Shown: one piece after another, positions 41,157-50,811 of the stretch
Layout of the letters: each line of letters opens with the position of its first letter
Position numbering within the stretch: the first letter of the stretch is position 1
NCBI RefSeq assembly: GCF_002213425.1
Contig: NZ_NJGV01000018.1
Location: forward strand, 62,001-126,000
DNA: 64,000 bases
Reading direction: 5' to 3'
From: Herbaspirillum aquaticum
Lineage (GTDB): Bacteria > Pseudomonadota > Gammaproteobacteria > Burkholderiales > Burkholderiaceae_D
Translations under genes and position numbers: made by a program
The notes under the pieces: generated by a model
What the model was told of the DNA's origin: nothing
Database searches by the model: none
The model's input: the letters and a program-made list of their open reading frames with translations, nothing else

Positions 41157-41801
41157 TCAGCGATCCACCTCATCCAGCGTCTCCCGCCGGAGATGCCCGA
41201 TCTCGCCCCAGGAGCGGATGTGGGCACGTTCCCCATCCCAGTGCAGGCGATTGACGCTGGCATTGAAGATGTCAAACGTGCGTGGCTGGGCAAAGGAAGT
41301 CTGGCTGGCCCAGTGGTGCACGCACTCCAGCACGCCGCCATGGGTGACGATGGCCACCTTGCGATAGCGGCCCGAGGCCAGCACGCGCTGCACGGCTGCC
41401 ACCGAACGTTCATAGAATTCGCGCATGGTTTCGGCGATGCGCTCGCCGGCGGGATAGCGGAAGTCCGGCTCGCGCGCCTTCCACTGGCGATACGCCTCCG
41501 GATAGCGCGCCTCGATCTCGGTATGGCGCAAGCCTTCGAAACCGCCATAGCAGCGCTCGCGCAAACCCGCATCGATCTGCACCGCCAATCCCGCCGCACC
41601 GGCCACGGCCTGGGCCGTATCGCGTGCGCGCTGCAGGTCGCTGGCGAAGACGGCATCGATGCCCTCCCCCGCCAGCGCCTCGCCCAGCGCCAGGACCTGG
41701 CGCTGGCCGGCCTCGTTCAGGCCGATGTCGATATGCCCTTGCAGGCGCTTGTCCACGTTCCAGTCGGTTTCGCCGTGGCGGATCAGCAGGATGTCGGTCA
41801 T
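41157..41801 (-). CDS. Histidine phosphatase family protein (phosphoglycerate mutase-like)
   Basis: A 214-residue branch 1 histidine phosphatase. The catalytic RHG motif is LLIRHGETDWN (His9), and the second His lies in VAIVTHGGVLE. RLQGHIDIGLNEAGQRQ and FASDLQRARDTAQ are also typical. It belongs to the GpmB/CobC-like phosphatases rather than the glycolytic mutases. It lies 14 bases downstream of the PEBP gene on the same strand. The substrate is unknown. Confidence 0.92.
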   Translation of the reverse strand: MTDILLIRHGETDWNVDKRLQGHIDIGLNEAGQRQVLALGEALAGEGIDAVFASDLQRARDTAQAVAGAAGLAVQIDAGLRERCYGGFEGLRHTEIEARYPEAYRQWKAREPDFRYPAGERIAETMREFYERSVAAVQRVLASGRYRKVAIVTHGGVLECVHHWASQTSFAQPRTFDIFNASVNRLHWDGERAHIRSWGEIGHLRRETLDEVDR

Positions 41802-41815
41802 GCAGTCAAGTCAGG

Positions 41816-42463
41816 TCAGCTACGCGGTACCGCGTTGGGGTTGAGGGTGTAAAGGCCCGTGATGGCAGCCTGATCCAGCACATGGTCGCGCAGCGCAGTG
41901 ACCACCACCGAACCTTCCAGGTTGCCGGACACCGGCAGCTGCTGCACGTCCAGTGCGTAGAGGGTGAAGATGTAGCGGTGCACCAGCGCATCATTCCACG
42001 GCGGGCAGGGGCCGTCGTAGCCGAAGTAGTCGCCGCGCATGTCGCCGTCGCCGGCGAACCAGCCGGTGTAGTCATTGATGCCCTGGCGCGCGCCCGGCAT
42101 GACCTCGCCCAGCACGGCCGGGCCCGGCTTGCCGCGTGCGGTCACGCCGTTGCTGAACTGGCCGGCCTTGATTTCGCTCACGCCCGCCGGAATGTCCACC
42201 AGCGTCCAGTGATAGAAATCCACACGCGGCAGCTCCAGCGGTACGGTCTTGCCTTCCTGGTTCACATCGTCGCCGCGCGAGGGCACGTCGGGATCATGCA
42301 CCACCAGCGCCAGCGACTTGGTGCCGGCCGGCAGGTCGCTCCAGCCGAAGTGCGGATTGCGATTGGCAGCGAGGGCCACGTGGGTCTTGGGATCCATCAC
42401 CGCAAAGGCGAATTCGCCGGGGATGTTGGCACCGTCCTTGAAAGAATCGCTCCAGAATTTCAT
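41816..42463 (-). CDS. YbhB/YbcL-family phosphatidylethanolamine-binding-like protein
   Basis: A 215-residue PEBP-family protein. SLALVVHDPDVP and HWTLVDIPAGVSEI give the ligand-site motifs, YFGYDGPCPPWND is the GYxGPxPP-like motif, and HRYIFTLYALDV follows. No signal peptide is seen, so it is cytoplasmic. The start at 42463 has an ideal AGGAGGTGAT ribosome site. Function in bacteria is not established. Confidence 0.92.
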   Translation of the reverse strand: MKFWSDSFKDGANIPGEFAFAVMDPKTHVALAANRNPHFGWSDLPAGTKSLALVVHDPDVPSRGDDVNQEGKTVPLELPRVDFYHWTLVDIPAGVSEIKAGQFSNGVTARGKPGPAVLGEVMPGARQGINDYTGWFAGDGDMRGDYFGYDGPCPPWNDALVHRYIFTLYALDVQQLPVSGNLEGSVVVTALRDHVLDQAAITGLYTLNPNAVPRS

Positions 42464-42550
42464 ATCACCTCCTAAAAGTAAGGCCACATGCAACACGCAT
42501 TACGAATTCATTTGGGGACGCGCCGCCGGGCTTCAATGCCGGGCTGGCTA

Positions 42551-43033
42551 TTATCCGGTAACGTTCATATCGGCAGCCGGGGCCTTGGGCTTGACCTGCA
42601 GCCAGAAGGTCACCGGACCGTCGTTGGTGAGCGACACCTTCATATCGGCCCCGAAGCGCCCTGTTCCCACGCTCTGCTCGCCATGGCGCGCACGCGCCTG
42701 CGCCACGAAATGGTCGAACAGTTGCCGTCCCAGTTCCGGTGCCGCAGCAGGCGTGAAGGAGGGGCGCGTGCCTGAATTGGTATCGGCCGCCAGCGTGAAT
42801 TGCGGGATCAGCAGCAAGCCGCCTTGCACGTCGGCAACGCTGCGGTTCATCTTGCCGGCCTCGTCGCTGAAGACGCGATAGGCCAGCAGCTTCTTCAGGA
42901 GGGCATCGGCTTCGGCCGGGGTGTCGTTGCGCTCGGCGCAGACCAGCACCATGAGCCCGGTGCCGATGCTGCCCAGCGTCTGGCCATCCACCACCACCGA
43001 GGCCTGGCTGACCCGCTGCAAGAGAGCGATCAT
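42551..43033 (-). CDS. dtd: D-aminoacyl-tRNA deacylase
   Basis: A 160-residue deacylase that clears D-amino acids from t[16 protein letters not shown] opens the protein, [11 protein letters not shown] holds the SQFT-like active-site motif (PQFTL here), and the cross-subunit GP motif is seen as NDGPVTF. It is 12 bases downstream of tyrS, a fitting neighbour because D-Tyr-tRNA is a known substrate. Confidence 0.95.
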   Translation of the reverse strand: MIALLQRVSQASVVVDGQTLGSIGTGLMVLVCAERNDTPAEADALLKKLLAYRVFSDEAGKMNRSVADVQGGLLLIPQFTLAADTNSGTRPSFTPAAAPELGRQLFDHFVAQARARHGEQSVGTGRFGADMKVSLTNDGPVTFWLQVKPKAPAADMNVTG

Positions 43034-43045
43034 GCGCGCTCCAGC

Positions 43046-44314
43046 TTACGCCAGGGTGACGCGGGCGAACTTGCGCTTGCCCACTTGCACCACGCACTGG
43101 CCGGCCTCGACCTTCAGGCCCTTGTCGCTGATGACGGTGCCGTCGATGCGCACACCGCCCTGCTCCACCATGCGCAGCGCTTCCGAGGTGGAGGCGCACA
43201 GGTTGGCCTGCTTCAACAACTGGCCGATGCCCAGCGGCGCGCCCGACAGCGAAACTTCCGGGATATCGTCCGGGATGCCGCCCTTGGAGCGGTTCACGAA
43301 GTCGGCCAGCGCATCTTCGGCAGCCTGCTGCGAGTGGAAGCGGGCGACGATTTCCTGGGCCAGCGCCACCTTGATGTCACGCGGGTTCTTGCCGGCGTCG
43401 ACCTCGGCCTTGTAGCCGGCGATCTCGGCCATCGAACGGAACGACAGCAGGTCGTAGTAGCGCCACATCATCACGTCGGAAATGCTCATCACCTTGGCGA
43501 ACATGGTGTTGGCCGGTTCGGTGATGCCGATGTAATTGCCCTTGGACTTGGACATCTTTTCCACCCCGTCCAGGCCTTCCAAGAGCGGCATGGTCAGGAT
43601 GCACTGCGGCTCCTGGCCGAAGTCCTTCTGCAGTTCGCGGCCCACCAGCAGGTTGAATTTCTGGTCGGTGCCGCCCAGTTCCAGGTCCGACTTCAGGGCC
43701 ACCGAGTCATAACCCTGCATCAACGGGTAGAGGAATTCATGCACCGAAATCGGCGTGCCTTCCTTGAAGCGCTTGGTGAAGTCATCGCGCTCCATCATGC
43801 GTGCCACCGTGTAGCGCGAGGCCAGCTGGATCATGCCGCGGCTGCCCAGGGCGTCGCACCATTCGGAGTTGTAGCGGATCTCGGTCTTGCCCGGATCCAG
43901 CACCAGGCTGGCCTGGGCGAAATAGGTCTTGGCGTTGATCTCGATCTGCTCGCGCGACAGCGGCGGACGGGTGGCATTGCGGCCGGACGGGTCGCCGATC
44001 ATGGAGGTGAAGTCGCCGATCAGGAAGATCACCTGGTGGCCCAGGTTCTGCAGCTGGCGCATCTTGTTCAAGACCACGGTGTGGCCCAGGTGCAGGTCAG
44101 GCGCGGTCGGGTCCAGGCCCAGCTTGATGCGCAGCGGCTGGCCGCTTTGCTCGGCGCGCGCCAGCTTTTGCGCGAATTCGCTTTCGATGAGCAGCTCATC
44201 GATGCCGCGCTTGGTGATGGCCAGCGCCTCCTGCACCTTGTCGGTGAGGGGCAGGCGGGAGGGGGCTGCAGGGGCAGGCGCAGCGGCGGCGGAGGTGGAC
44301 TGGTCGGCGTTCAT
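43046..44314 (-). CDS. tyrS: Tyrosyl-tRNA synthetase
   Basis: A 422-residue class I synthetase of the bacterial TyrZ-like type. The HIGH motif is [17 protein letters not shown] is [12 protein letters not shown], and the C-terminal S4 RNA-binding domain is at about 355-420 ([31 protein letters not shown]). A 20-residue Ala/Pro/Ser-rich N-terminal tail precedes the catalytic domain. It is divergent from the M23 peptidase gene. Confidence 0.96.
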   Translation of the reverse strand: MNADQSTSAAAAPAPAAPSRLPLTDKVQEALAITKRGIDELLIESEFAQKLARAEQSGQPLRIKLGLDPTAPDLHLGHTVVLNKMRQLQNLGHQVIFLIGDFTSMIGDPSGRNATRPPLSREQIEINAKTYFAQASLVLDPGKTEIRYNSEWCDALGSRGMIQLASRYTVARMMERDDFTKRFKEGTPISVHEFLYPLMQGYDSVALKSDLELGGTDQKFNLLVGRELQKDFGQEPQCILTMPLLEGLDGVEKMSKSKGNYIGITEPANTMFAKVMSISDVMMWRYYDLLSFRSMAEIAGYKAEVDAGKNPRDIKVALAQEIVARFHSQQAAEDALADFVNRSKGGIPDDIPEVSLSGAPLGIGQLLKQANLCASTSEALRMVEQGGVRIDGTVISDKGLKVEAGQCVVQVGKRKFARVTLA

Positions 44315-44367
44315 CGATATAACTAAAAAATTGGCTTTTGTAGGACAGGACCGCTAAATCGTGTTGC

Positions 44368-44373
44368 TATAAT
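44368..44373 (+). promoter_or_regulatory. Extended -10 promoter for the M23 peptidase gene
   Basis: TGCTATAAT contains a consensus -10 with the TGn extension. No good -35 is visible, as is common for extended -10 promoters. The rest of the 244-base gap 44315-44558 is a GC-rich leader with no other feature that I can support. Confidence 0.5.
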
Positions 44374-44558
44374 TCCGACTTTCGTTTTTTCTGCCCAGCG
44401 CCAGGACGCGGCCTCAGAAGCTCAGCAGCAGGAAAACGTTCTCGACCCGTAAGCGATGTTACGCGGGCGCAACACGGCGGGGGGACAGGAAACGCCGCAT
44501 TGCAGCCATCACCCGCCATCCGCCACGGAAACGTCAGATTTTAACGTATTCGGTTTGC

Positions 44559-45956
44559 ATGTTCCCACAAGATAAACTCAAGCACGTCTCGTCCCTGTGC
44601 TTCTCCGCGTTGCAGTCCTGCCACCACAAAGTCGCCGCTTCCTCGCCCAAGACCCGCATCATCGGCGCCAGCGCCCTGTTCCTGGCCGCCTTCACCATCG
44701 GTGCGGCCGGCTTCGCCCCGGCCGAGCCGGACCTGCGCGATGCCCCGGTGAACCCGATTTCCAAGGAACTGGCCCTGCCCGACCTGCAACAGCAGGTCAG
44801 TGCACTGGAAGAGCGTTCGCAGTATTACGTCAACGAAGAGAAGGTCCGCAGCGGCGACACCCTGGCCACCCTGCTCAACCGCCTGGGCGTGGATGACGAC
44901 GAGGCCACCGCCTTCATCAAGTCCGATACCCTGGCGCGCGCGGTGATGCAGTTGCGCGCCGGCAAGCGTGTGGTCGCCCAGACCGACGACAACGGCGAGC
45001 TCATCAAACTCTCCGCCACCCTGGACGATGGCAGCGATACCCCCAAGAACCTGGTGATCGCGCGCCATGACGGCAAGCTCAGCGCCGAAGCCCAGCCGGC
45101 CGTGCTGGAGCGCCGCGTGGAAATGCGCGCCGGCACCATCTTCTCCTCGCTCTTTGCCGCCACCGACACGGCGCAGATCCCCGATGCGGTGGCCATGCAG
45201 CTGGTGGACATGTTTGCCACCAACATCAACTTCGCCTCCGACCTGCGCCGCGGCGACCGTTTCAACGTGGTCTACGAGACCTACTACCAGAACGGCGACC
45301 TGGTACGCACCGGGCGCGTGCTGGCCGGTGAATTCGACAATGCCGGCAACCGCTACCAGGCCGTGTGGTTCAGCGATCCGGCCAGCAAGACCGGCGGTGG
45401 CGGTTATTACGCTTTCGATGGCAAGTCGCTCAAGAAGGCTTTCCTGAAGTCGCCCCTGGCCTTCACCCGTATCTCTTCCGGTTTCTCGATGCGCCTGCAC
45501 CCTATCCTGGGCCAGTGGAAGCAGCACACCGGCGTGGACTTCGCCGCACCGACCGGCACGCCCATCCATGCAGCAGCCGATGGCGTGGTCGATTTCGTGG
45601 GCCAGCAGAATGGCTACGGCAACATCGTCGTCATCAAGCACTGGAGCGGCTACTCCACCGCCTACGGCCACATGAGCCGCTTCTCGCCCAACATCAAGAA
45701 GGGCATGAAGGTCAGCCAGAACGACGTGATCGGCTTCGTCGGCATGACCGGCTGGGCCACCGGGCCGCACCTGCATTACGAGTTCCGCGTCAACAACCAG
45801 CCGCGCAACCCGCTGTCGGTGGAGGTGCCCAACAACCAGGCCCTGACCGGCCCGCAGTTGCAGCGCTTCCGTACCGTGGCGGCCGACATGCAGCATCGCA
45901 TGGCCATGCTGCGCGTGCCGGGTGCGCCCGATGTGAAGCTGGCTGCAGCCAAGTAA
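44559..45956 (+). CDS. M23-family peptidoglycan endopeptidase (MepM-like)
   Basis: A 465-residue membrane-anchored peptidase. One N-terminal hydrophobic segment (about 34-52) exports it. A middle region (about 80-300) carries LysM/OapA-like and Csd-like segments (VRSGDTLATLLNRLG, LRRGDRFNVVYE). The zinc peptidase domain follows with HTGVDFAAPTGTP (His and Asp) and HLHYEFRVN (HxH), plus YGHMSRF. All metal ligands are intact. It should cut cell-wall crosslinks during growth. A terminator separates it from anmK. Confidence 0.92.
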   Translation: MFPQDKLKHVSSLCFSALQSCHHKVAASSPKTRIIGASALFLAAFTIGAAGFAPAEPDLRDAPVNPISKELALPDLQQQVSALEERSQYYVNEEKVRSGDTLATLLNRLGVDDDEATAFIKSDTLARAVMQLRAGKRVVAQTDDNGELIKLSATLDDGSDTPKNLVIARHDGKLSAEAQPAVLERRVEMRAGTIFSSLFAATDTAQIPDAVAMQLVDMFATNINFASDLRRGDRFNVVYETYYQNGDLVRTGRVLAGEFDNAGNRYQAVWFSDPASKTGGGGYYAFDGKSLKKAFLKSPLAFTRISSGFSMRLHPILGQWKQHTGVDFAAPTGTPIHAAADGVVDFVGQQNGYGNIVVIKHWSGYSTAYGHMSRFSPNIKKGMKVSQNDVIGFVGMTGWATGPHLHYEFRVNNQPRNPLSVEVPNNQALTGPQLQRFRTVAADMQHRMAMLRVPGAPDVKLAAAK

Positions 45957-45983
45957 GGGACGGCTGTCCCGACTCCCCGACCA

Positions 45984-46022
45984 GGGCGGCGCTGTAGAAT
46001 CAGCGGCCGCCCTTTTCTTTTT
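45984..46022 (+). terminator. Terminator between the M23 gene and anmK
   Basis: GGGCGGC-GCTG and CAGC-G-GCCGCCC form an 11-bp stem with one bulge (arms 45984-45994 and 46001-46012), followed by TTTTCTTTTT. It ends only about 15 bases before the anmK start. The loop includes TAGAAT, which could be a -10 for anmK, so the element may be both. Confidence 0.75.
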
Positions 46023-46036
46023 CCGACCTGCCTGCC

Positions 46037-47155
46037 ATGAACGATTCCTCCCATTTGACCATCGGCCTGATGTCCGGCACCAGTCTTGACGGCGTCGACG
46101 GTGTCCTGGCCGCCTTTGACGGCCAGGCGATCTCCGCCACGCTGGCGGCGGCTTACGTGCCCTTCCCCGCCCACCTGCGCGCGGACCTGATGGCCCTGCA
46201 GGCCGCTGGCCCCAACGAGATCGAACGCGAAGCCCTGGCCGCCAATGCGCTGGCCGTGCATTACGCCGACTGCGTGGCGCAACTGCTGCTGCAGGCCGGC
46301 AAGACGGCCGCGGACGTGCGCCTGGTAGGCGTGCATGGGCAGACCATCCGCCATCGCCCCGAACTCGGCTTCACCCGCCAGACCAACAACCCGGCGCTGC
46401 TGGCCGAACTGTGCAACATCGACGTGGTCGCCGACTTCCGCAGCCGCGACGTGGCTGCGGGCGGCCAGGGCGCACCGCTGGTGCCGGCCTTCCATCGCGC
46501 CATCTTCGGGGATGCGGCGCAGTCGCGGGTGGTGGTCAACATCGGCGGCATCGCCAACATCAGCATCCTGCCTGCCAGCGAAGACGGCGCTTACGGCTTC
46601 GATACCGGCCCCGGCAATGCGCTCATGGATGGCTGGATCCACCTGCACCAGCAACGCGCCTATGACGCCAACGGCGACTGGGGCGCATCGGGACAGGTGC
46701 ACGCAGGGCTGCTGGCGCAATTGCGGGATGAGCCCTTCTTCCGCGCGCCGCCGCCCAAGAGTTCGGGACGCGACCTGTTCCACCTCGACTGGCTGCAAGC
46801 AGCCCTGCTGCGTACCGGCTCCGCACTTGCACCGGAAGACGTCCAGGCCACGCTGGCCATGCTCACGGCCAGCACGATTGCCGACGCCATCGTGGCGCAC
46901 GCACCCTTGGCCCGCCAGGTCTACGTCTGTGGAGGTGGGGCCGAAAATGCCTTCCTGATGCGACTGTTGCAGCGGCAACTGCAAGGTCGTGCCAGCGTGC
47001 AGTCGACGGCTGTGCTTGGCGTGGCACCGCAGCATGTCGAGGCGCTGGCCTTTGCATGGCTGGCGCGGCGCTTTGACCTGCGCCTGCCGGGCAACCTGCC
47101 CGCAGTCACGGGGGCACGTGGCCTGCGCGTGCTGGGTGCGCTCTACCCTGCATAA
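46037..47155 (+). CDS. anmK: Anhydro-N-acetylmuramic acid kinase
   Basis: A 372-residue sugar kinase of the Hsp70/actin fold. The phosphate loop is GLMSGTSLDGVDGVL, with VHGQTIRHRP and VVNIGGIANISILP further on; GFDTGPGNALMDGW holds the catalytic Asp. It phosphorylates and opens 1,6-anhydroMurNAc during cell-wall recycling. Placement after an M23 peptidase and opposite tyrS is conserved in related Betaproteobacteria. Confidence 0.96.
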   Translation: MNDSSHLTIGLMSGTSLDGVDGVLAAFDGQAISATLAAAYVPFPAHLRADLMALQAAGPNEIEREALAANALAVHYADCVAQLLLQAGKTAADVRLVGVHGQTIRHRPELGFTRQTNNPALLAELCNIDVVADFRSRDVAAGGQGAPLVPAFHRAIFGDAAQSRVVVNIGGIANISILPASEDGAYGFDTGPGNALMDGWIHLHQQRAYDANGDWGASGQVHAGLLAQLRDEPFFRAPPPKSSGRDLFHLDWLQAALLRTGSALAPEDVQATLAMLTASTIADAIVAHAPLARQVYVCGGGAENAFLMRLLQRQLQGRASVQSTAVLGVAPQHVEALAFAWLARRFDLRLPGNLPAVTGARGLRVLGALYPA

Positions 47156-47177
47156 GGCCTGACCCGCACCAGCAAAG

Positions 47178-47212
47178 AAAAAGCCGTCCGGTATTGAGCC
47201 GGACGGCTTTTT
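47178..47212. terminator. Bidirectional terminator after anmK
   Basis: A perfect 14-bp stem AAAAAGCCGTCCGG/CCGGACGGCTTTTT (arms 47178-47191 and 47199-47212) with loop TATTGAG. It ends in T-runs on both strands and so serves anmK and the converging lipoprotein gene. Confidence 0.93.
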
Positions 47213-47296
47213 CATGTCATGTCGATAGCGAACGGTGCCGTATCGAAAAAGAGCTTGGTAAAGCTGGTAAAGGAATTGGTAACAACCGTGACCAGA

Positions 47297-47767
47297 TTAG
47301 TAACGGCTGATACGACCGTTATCCAGCCGGACGCGGTCACCCACGCGGAAATCGGTATTGTCTTCCTGCGCGAAGGTCTGCAAGGACCCATCGCTCATGC
47401 GCACGCGGATGTTGTAGACCTGATGGCCCGCAGCGCTGTTGCGCTGGACCTGGTTACCCGCATAGGCACCGCCTGCGGCACCGGCAACGGTCGCCAGCAC
47501 GCGGCCCGTGCCGCCGCCCACGGCGTTACCCAGCAGGCCACCGGCCACACCGCCCACCACCGCACCGGCCACGCCGTTGCTTTCCTTGTGGGTCACTTCG
47601 ATGGCTTCCACCACGCCGGTCCCGGAATAGGCAGCCACACGCTCATAGTTCTGCGAAGTGGGCGCCGCGCCATAGGGCGCCTGCTGCGGGCTGGCACAGC
47701 CGATCAGCAGACCGGCGAAGCTGGCGCTGACCACGGCCAGCGAGATGTAGTGATGACGGATGGACAT
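47297..47767 (-). CDS. Glycine-zipper outer membrane lipoprotein (SlyB-like)
   Basis: A 156-residue lipoprotein. The signal ends LLIGC with the lipobox Cys at about 24. The middle (about 72-110) is a glycine zipper (GVAGAVVGGVAGGLLGNAVG, then GTGRVLATVAGAAGGAYAG). The C-terminal beta-like domain is VYNIRVRMSDGSLQTFAQEDN. The start at 47767 follows GAGGAGA. Such proteins stabilise the envelope. The gene has its own upstream gap with an 11-bp hairpin. Confidence 0.9.
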   Translation of the reverse strand: MSIRHHYISLAVVSASFAGLLIGCASPQQAPYGAAPTSQNYERVAAYSGTGVVEAIEVTHKESNGVAGAVVGGVAGGLLGNAVGGGTGRVLATVAGAAGGAYAGNQVQRNSAAGHQVYNIRVRMSDGSLQTFAQEDNTDFRVGDRVRLDNGRISRY

Positions 47768-47848
47768 GAAGTTCTCCTCTGCATAAGACACGAATGCGAC
47801 ACGGATGCGCACCTGTGCGCGCATCTGCCATGGATGATGATTGCAGTG

Positions 47849-47873
47849 TGCCGCGCACACCTTGTGCGCGGCA
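47849..47873. repeat. 11-bp perfect hairpin between corA and the lipoprotein gene
   Basis: TGCCGCGCACA-CCT-TGTGCGCGGCA lies 60 bases after the corA stop and 82 bases before the lipoprotein start, both genes being on the minus strand. Without a T-run it is not a classic terminator; it may be factor-dependent or an mRNA-end protector. Confidence 0.5.
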
Positions 47874-47933
47874 TCGGAGAAGCCCGGGAATCGTTGTCGG
47901 AAAAATGAGGACGTCGCCGTCAGCAGACAGGTC

Positions 47934-48899
47934 TCAATTGAGCCAGCCGCGCCGACGGAAATACCAGAAGGGCGCAATGGCCGAACCGATCATCATGAGG
48001 ATGGCCAAGGGGTAGCCCACCACCCAATCCAGTTCCGGCATGACCTTGAAGTTCATGCCGTAGATGCTGGCGATCAAGGTGGGCGGCAGGAAGGCCACCG
48101 AGGCCACCGAGAAGATCTTGATGATCTTGTTCTGGTTGATGTTGATGAAGCCGACGGTGGCATCCATCAGGAAGTTGATCTTGTCGAAGAGGAAGGCGGT
48201 GTGGCCATCCAGCGATTCGATGTCGCGCAGAATCTGGCGCGCATCCTCGAACTGCTCCGAACTGAGCAGACGGCCGCGCATCAGGAAACTGACCGCGCGG
48301 CGCGTGTCCATCATGTTGCGGCGGATGCGGCCGTTCAGGTCTTCCTCGTGGGCGATGGTGTTGAGCACTTCGGCGGCGGCCTGGTCGGACAGGCTTTTCT
48401 TGAGCACGCTGGTGCTCACCGCTTCGAGCTTCTGGTAGATGCCTTCGAGCGCGTCGGCGGAATATTCGGCATCGGTCTCGTAGAGGTCGAGCAGCACGTC
48501 ACGGTAGTCGCCGATGGAACCGGGCCGCGAGCGTGCGCGCATGCGCACCAGGCGGAACACGGGCAGGTCTTCCGCATGGACCGAGAAGAGGATGTTGCGC
48601 GCCAGGATGAAGGCCACCGTCATGGTGGAGGAAGAATCGTCATCGCCTTCGAAGAGGAAGTCGGTGCGCAGGTGCAGGTCGCCGTTCTCGGCTTCGAAAT
48701 AACGGGCCGACGCTTCGATGTCGCTGAATTCATCCTCGTCGGGCAGGGTCACGCCGTAGATGCTCTTGACCCAGGCGCGCTCTTCGTCATTGGGTTCGGT
48801 CAGGTCCACCCAGACCGGCGCGGCCTGTTCGAGGTCGGTGCGGCTGTCGATGTTGACCTGGCTCAGCCGTCCGTTTTGCAACACGAATACATTGATCAT
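47934..48899 (-). CDS. corA: CorA-family magnesium transporter
   Basis: A 321-residue CorA. The large cytoplasmic domain (1-255) is acidic and helical. Two C-terminal membrane spans follow, the first ending with the selectivity motif YGMNF and the second followed by the basic tail YFRRRGWLN. The conserved loop MPELDWV after GMN replaces MPEL in standard form. The protein forms a pentameric Mg2+ channel. It stands alone; the 196-base gap to mtgA shows no feature. Confidence 0.95.
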   Translation of the reverse strand: MINVFVLQNGRLSQVNIDSRTDLEQAAPVWVDLTEPNDEERAWVKSIYGVTLPDEDEFSDIEASARYFEAENGDLHLRTDFLFEGDDDSSSTMTVAFILARNILFSVHAEDLPVFRLVRMRARSRPGSIGDYRDVLLDLYETDAEYSADALEGIYQKLEAVSTSVLKKSLSDQAAAEVLNTIAHEEDLNGRIRRNMMDTRRAVSFLMRGRLLSSEQFEDARQILRDIESLDGHTAFLFDKINFLMDATVGFININQNKIIKIFSVASVAFLPPTLIASIYGMNFKVMPELDWVVGYPLAILMMIGSAIAPFWYFRRRGWLN

Positions 48900-49095
48900 G
48901 GGTTCTCGCTCGGTGGAACGCGGGGGAAGAGTCCCGGGTGAAATGCGGCAGCCCGTGGCGACAGGCGCGAAACGTGCGCAAGTGTACGTTCAAGCCCCGT
49001 GCCAGGCAAGCGCCAATGCGCCGCATGCCGTACGGCCGTGGCCAATGGCGCGCGCTGTCATACGGCGGTCATGTGGCTGCGGCAGCAGCGCCGGA

Positions 49096-49803
49096 TTACT
49101 TGTGTGTCGGCGGCAGCGTCGCTGCATTCATGCGGCGCAGGATCAGGCTGGTACGGGCGGCCAGGTAGCCGGAGCCGCGATTGCGGTCGTAATAGCGCGG
49201 ACGCGGCAACATCACCGCCAGTCGGGCCGCCTGCTCCGCGCCAAGATTGGCGGCCGTGGTGCGGTAGTAATGCTGGGCCGCAGCCTCGGCGCCGAAGACG
49301 CCATTGCCCCACTCCACCACGTTGAGGTAGAGCTCGAAGATGCGCTGCTTGTCCAGCAGGAATTCCAGCATGTAGGTGATGATGAATTCCTGGCCCTTGC
49401 GCAGATAGCTGCGCTCGCCCGAGAGGAACAGGTTCTTGGCCAGCTGCTGGGTGATGGTGGAACCGCCGGCGACTACCTTGCCCTTTTTCTCGTTCTTTTC
49501 GTAGGCCTTCTGCAAGGCCTCCCAATCGACGCCGTCATGCTCGGAGAAATTGGAATCTTCCGAGGCGATGATGGCGCGCTTGAGGTTGTTGGAGATGCGT
49601 GCATAGGGCACCCAACGGAATTGCAGCTGGGCATTCGGGTCCTTCTCGCGCAGGATGGACAACTGCTGGCGCATGAAGCTGGTGGACTCGGGGTTGTGGT
49701 CCTTCCACCACCAGATCTGCACGAAGAAGTACAGCTGCAGCAGCAGTACCAGCATGACGGGCAGGACGATGATCCAGAAGAGCAGCTTGCGTAGCGATTT
49801 CAT
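49096..49803 (-). CDS. mtgA: Monofunctional peptidoglycan glycosyltransferase
   Basis: A 235-residue family GT51 enzyme. One N-terminal membrane anchor is at about 8-28. The catalytic motif I is [16 protein letters not shown] with Glu nucleophile, and motifs [43 protein letters not shown] and [11 protein letters not shown] follow. There is no transpeptidase domain. It polymerises lipid II. It is downstream of aroE on the same strand. Confidence 0.96.
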   Translation of the reverse strand: MKSLRKLLFWIIVLPVMLVLLLQLYFFVQIWWWKDHNPESTSFMRQQLSILREKDPNAQLQFRWVPYARISNNLKRAIIASEDSNFSEHDGVDWEALQKAYEKNEKKGKVVAGGSTITQQLAKNLFLSGERSYLRKGQEFIITYMLEFLLDKQRIFELYLNVVEWGNGVFGAEAAAQHYYRTTAANLGAEQAARLAVMLPRPRYYDRNRGSGYLAARTSLILRRMNAATLPPTHK

Positions 49804-49934
49804 GTGCCGGTGGTGGTTCTGTTCCAGGGTTCTAGCGATGCGGGGTCAACTCGACATGCAGACCTGCAGAGATGCAGAGATACAGACATGCTGTCCTGCA
49901 GTCCTCTACAGGTGTGACGGACTATGCCCTGCCT

Positions 49935-50750
49935 TTACTGTGACAACTGCTGGCGCAGGCTGGCAAACACGTCGGCGGTGGCCGGCCGCACGCCGCGCCA
50001 GAGCAGGAAGGCTTCGGCCGCCTGCTCGACCAGCATGCCCAGCCCGTCGCGCACGCTGGCGCCATGCTGCTGGGCGCTCTGCATGAAGACGGTGGGCTGG
50101 CGGCCATACATCATGTCGTAGGCCAGGGTTTCGCTGCCGTAGACCGAGACTGGCAGTGGCGGCAGGTCGTCCGAGAGGCTGGCCGAGGTGGCATTGATGA
50201 TGACATCGAACACGCCCTCCAGCTCGGCATAGGCGGCGCTGCGCACCGGACCGTATTCGGCGAACTGCTGCGCCAGCTCCTGCGCCCGCGACTGCGTGCG
50301 GTTGACGATCACCAGCTCGGCCGGCTGCTGTTGCAGCAGCGGCAGCAGTGCGCCGCGCGAGGCGCCACCCGCGCCCAGCAGCAGGATGCGGCGTCCCGCC
50401 AGCGCCTGGCCGGCATTGGTCACGATGTCGGTGACCAGGCCGGCACCATCGGTGTTGTCGCCAAGGATGCGGCCGCCTTCGAACTTGAGCGTATTGACCG
50501 CCCCCGCCAGGCGCGCACGCTCGGTCAGCTGATCGGCCAGCGCGTGGGCTTCCAGCTTGAAGGGAACGGTGACGTTGGCACCACGTCCGCCGCGCCGCCG
50601 GAATACCTGCACCGCCGCCTTGAAGCCGTGCAGCGGCGCCAGCAGGCGATCATAGTGCAGCGACTGGCCGGTCTGGGCAGCGAACTGCGCATGGATCTCG
50701 GGCGACTTGCTGTGGGCAATCGGGTTGCCGATGACGACGTATTCATCCAT
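49935..50750 (-). CDS. aroE: Shikimate dehydrogenase
   Basis: A 271-residue NADP-dependent enzyme of aromatic synthesis. The shikimate site is [14 protein letters not shown] (SKS) and [11 protein letters not shown] (catalytic Lys), and the NADP site is [13 protein letters not shown] with [11 protein letters not shown]. The aroE-mtgA pairing occurs in many Betaproteobacteria. The start MDEYVVIG is at 50750. Confidence 0.95.
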   Translation of the reverse strand: MDEYVVIGNPIAHSKSPEIHAQFAAQTGQSLHYDRLLAPLHGFKAAVQVFRRRGGRGANVTVPFKLEAHALADQLTERARLAGAVNTLKFEGGRILGDNTDGAGLVTDIVTNAGQALAGRRILLLGAGGASRGALLPLLQQQPAELVIVNRTQSRAQELAQQFAEYGPVRSAAYAELEGVFDVIINATSASLSDDLPPLPVSVYGSETLAYDMMYGRQPTVFMQSAQQHGASVRDGLGMLVEQAAEAFLLWRGVRPATADVFASLRQQLSQ

Positions 50751-50811
50751 GGTGTTCTAGCTGCTCCCTCGTTCTCTGTTCTTGTCTGTAGCCGGGCCGC
50801 CGGCGCTGATG

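Noticed and set aside
47213..47290. Recurring GGTAA units after the anmK terminator
   Set aside because: Short, imperfect and on the edge of the lipoprotein gene end; no array or structure emerges.
49866..49881. Tandem GCAGAGAT repeat between aroE and mtgA
   Set aside because: Only two units of eight bases; chance is a sufficient explanation.
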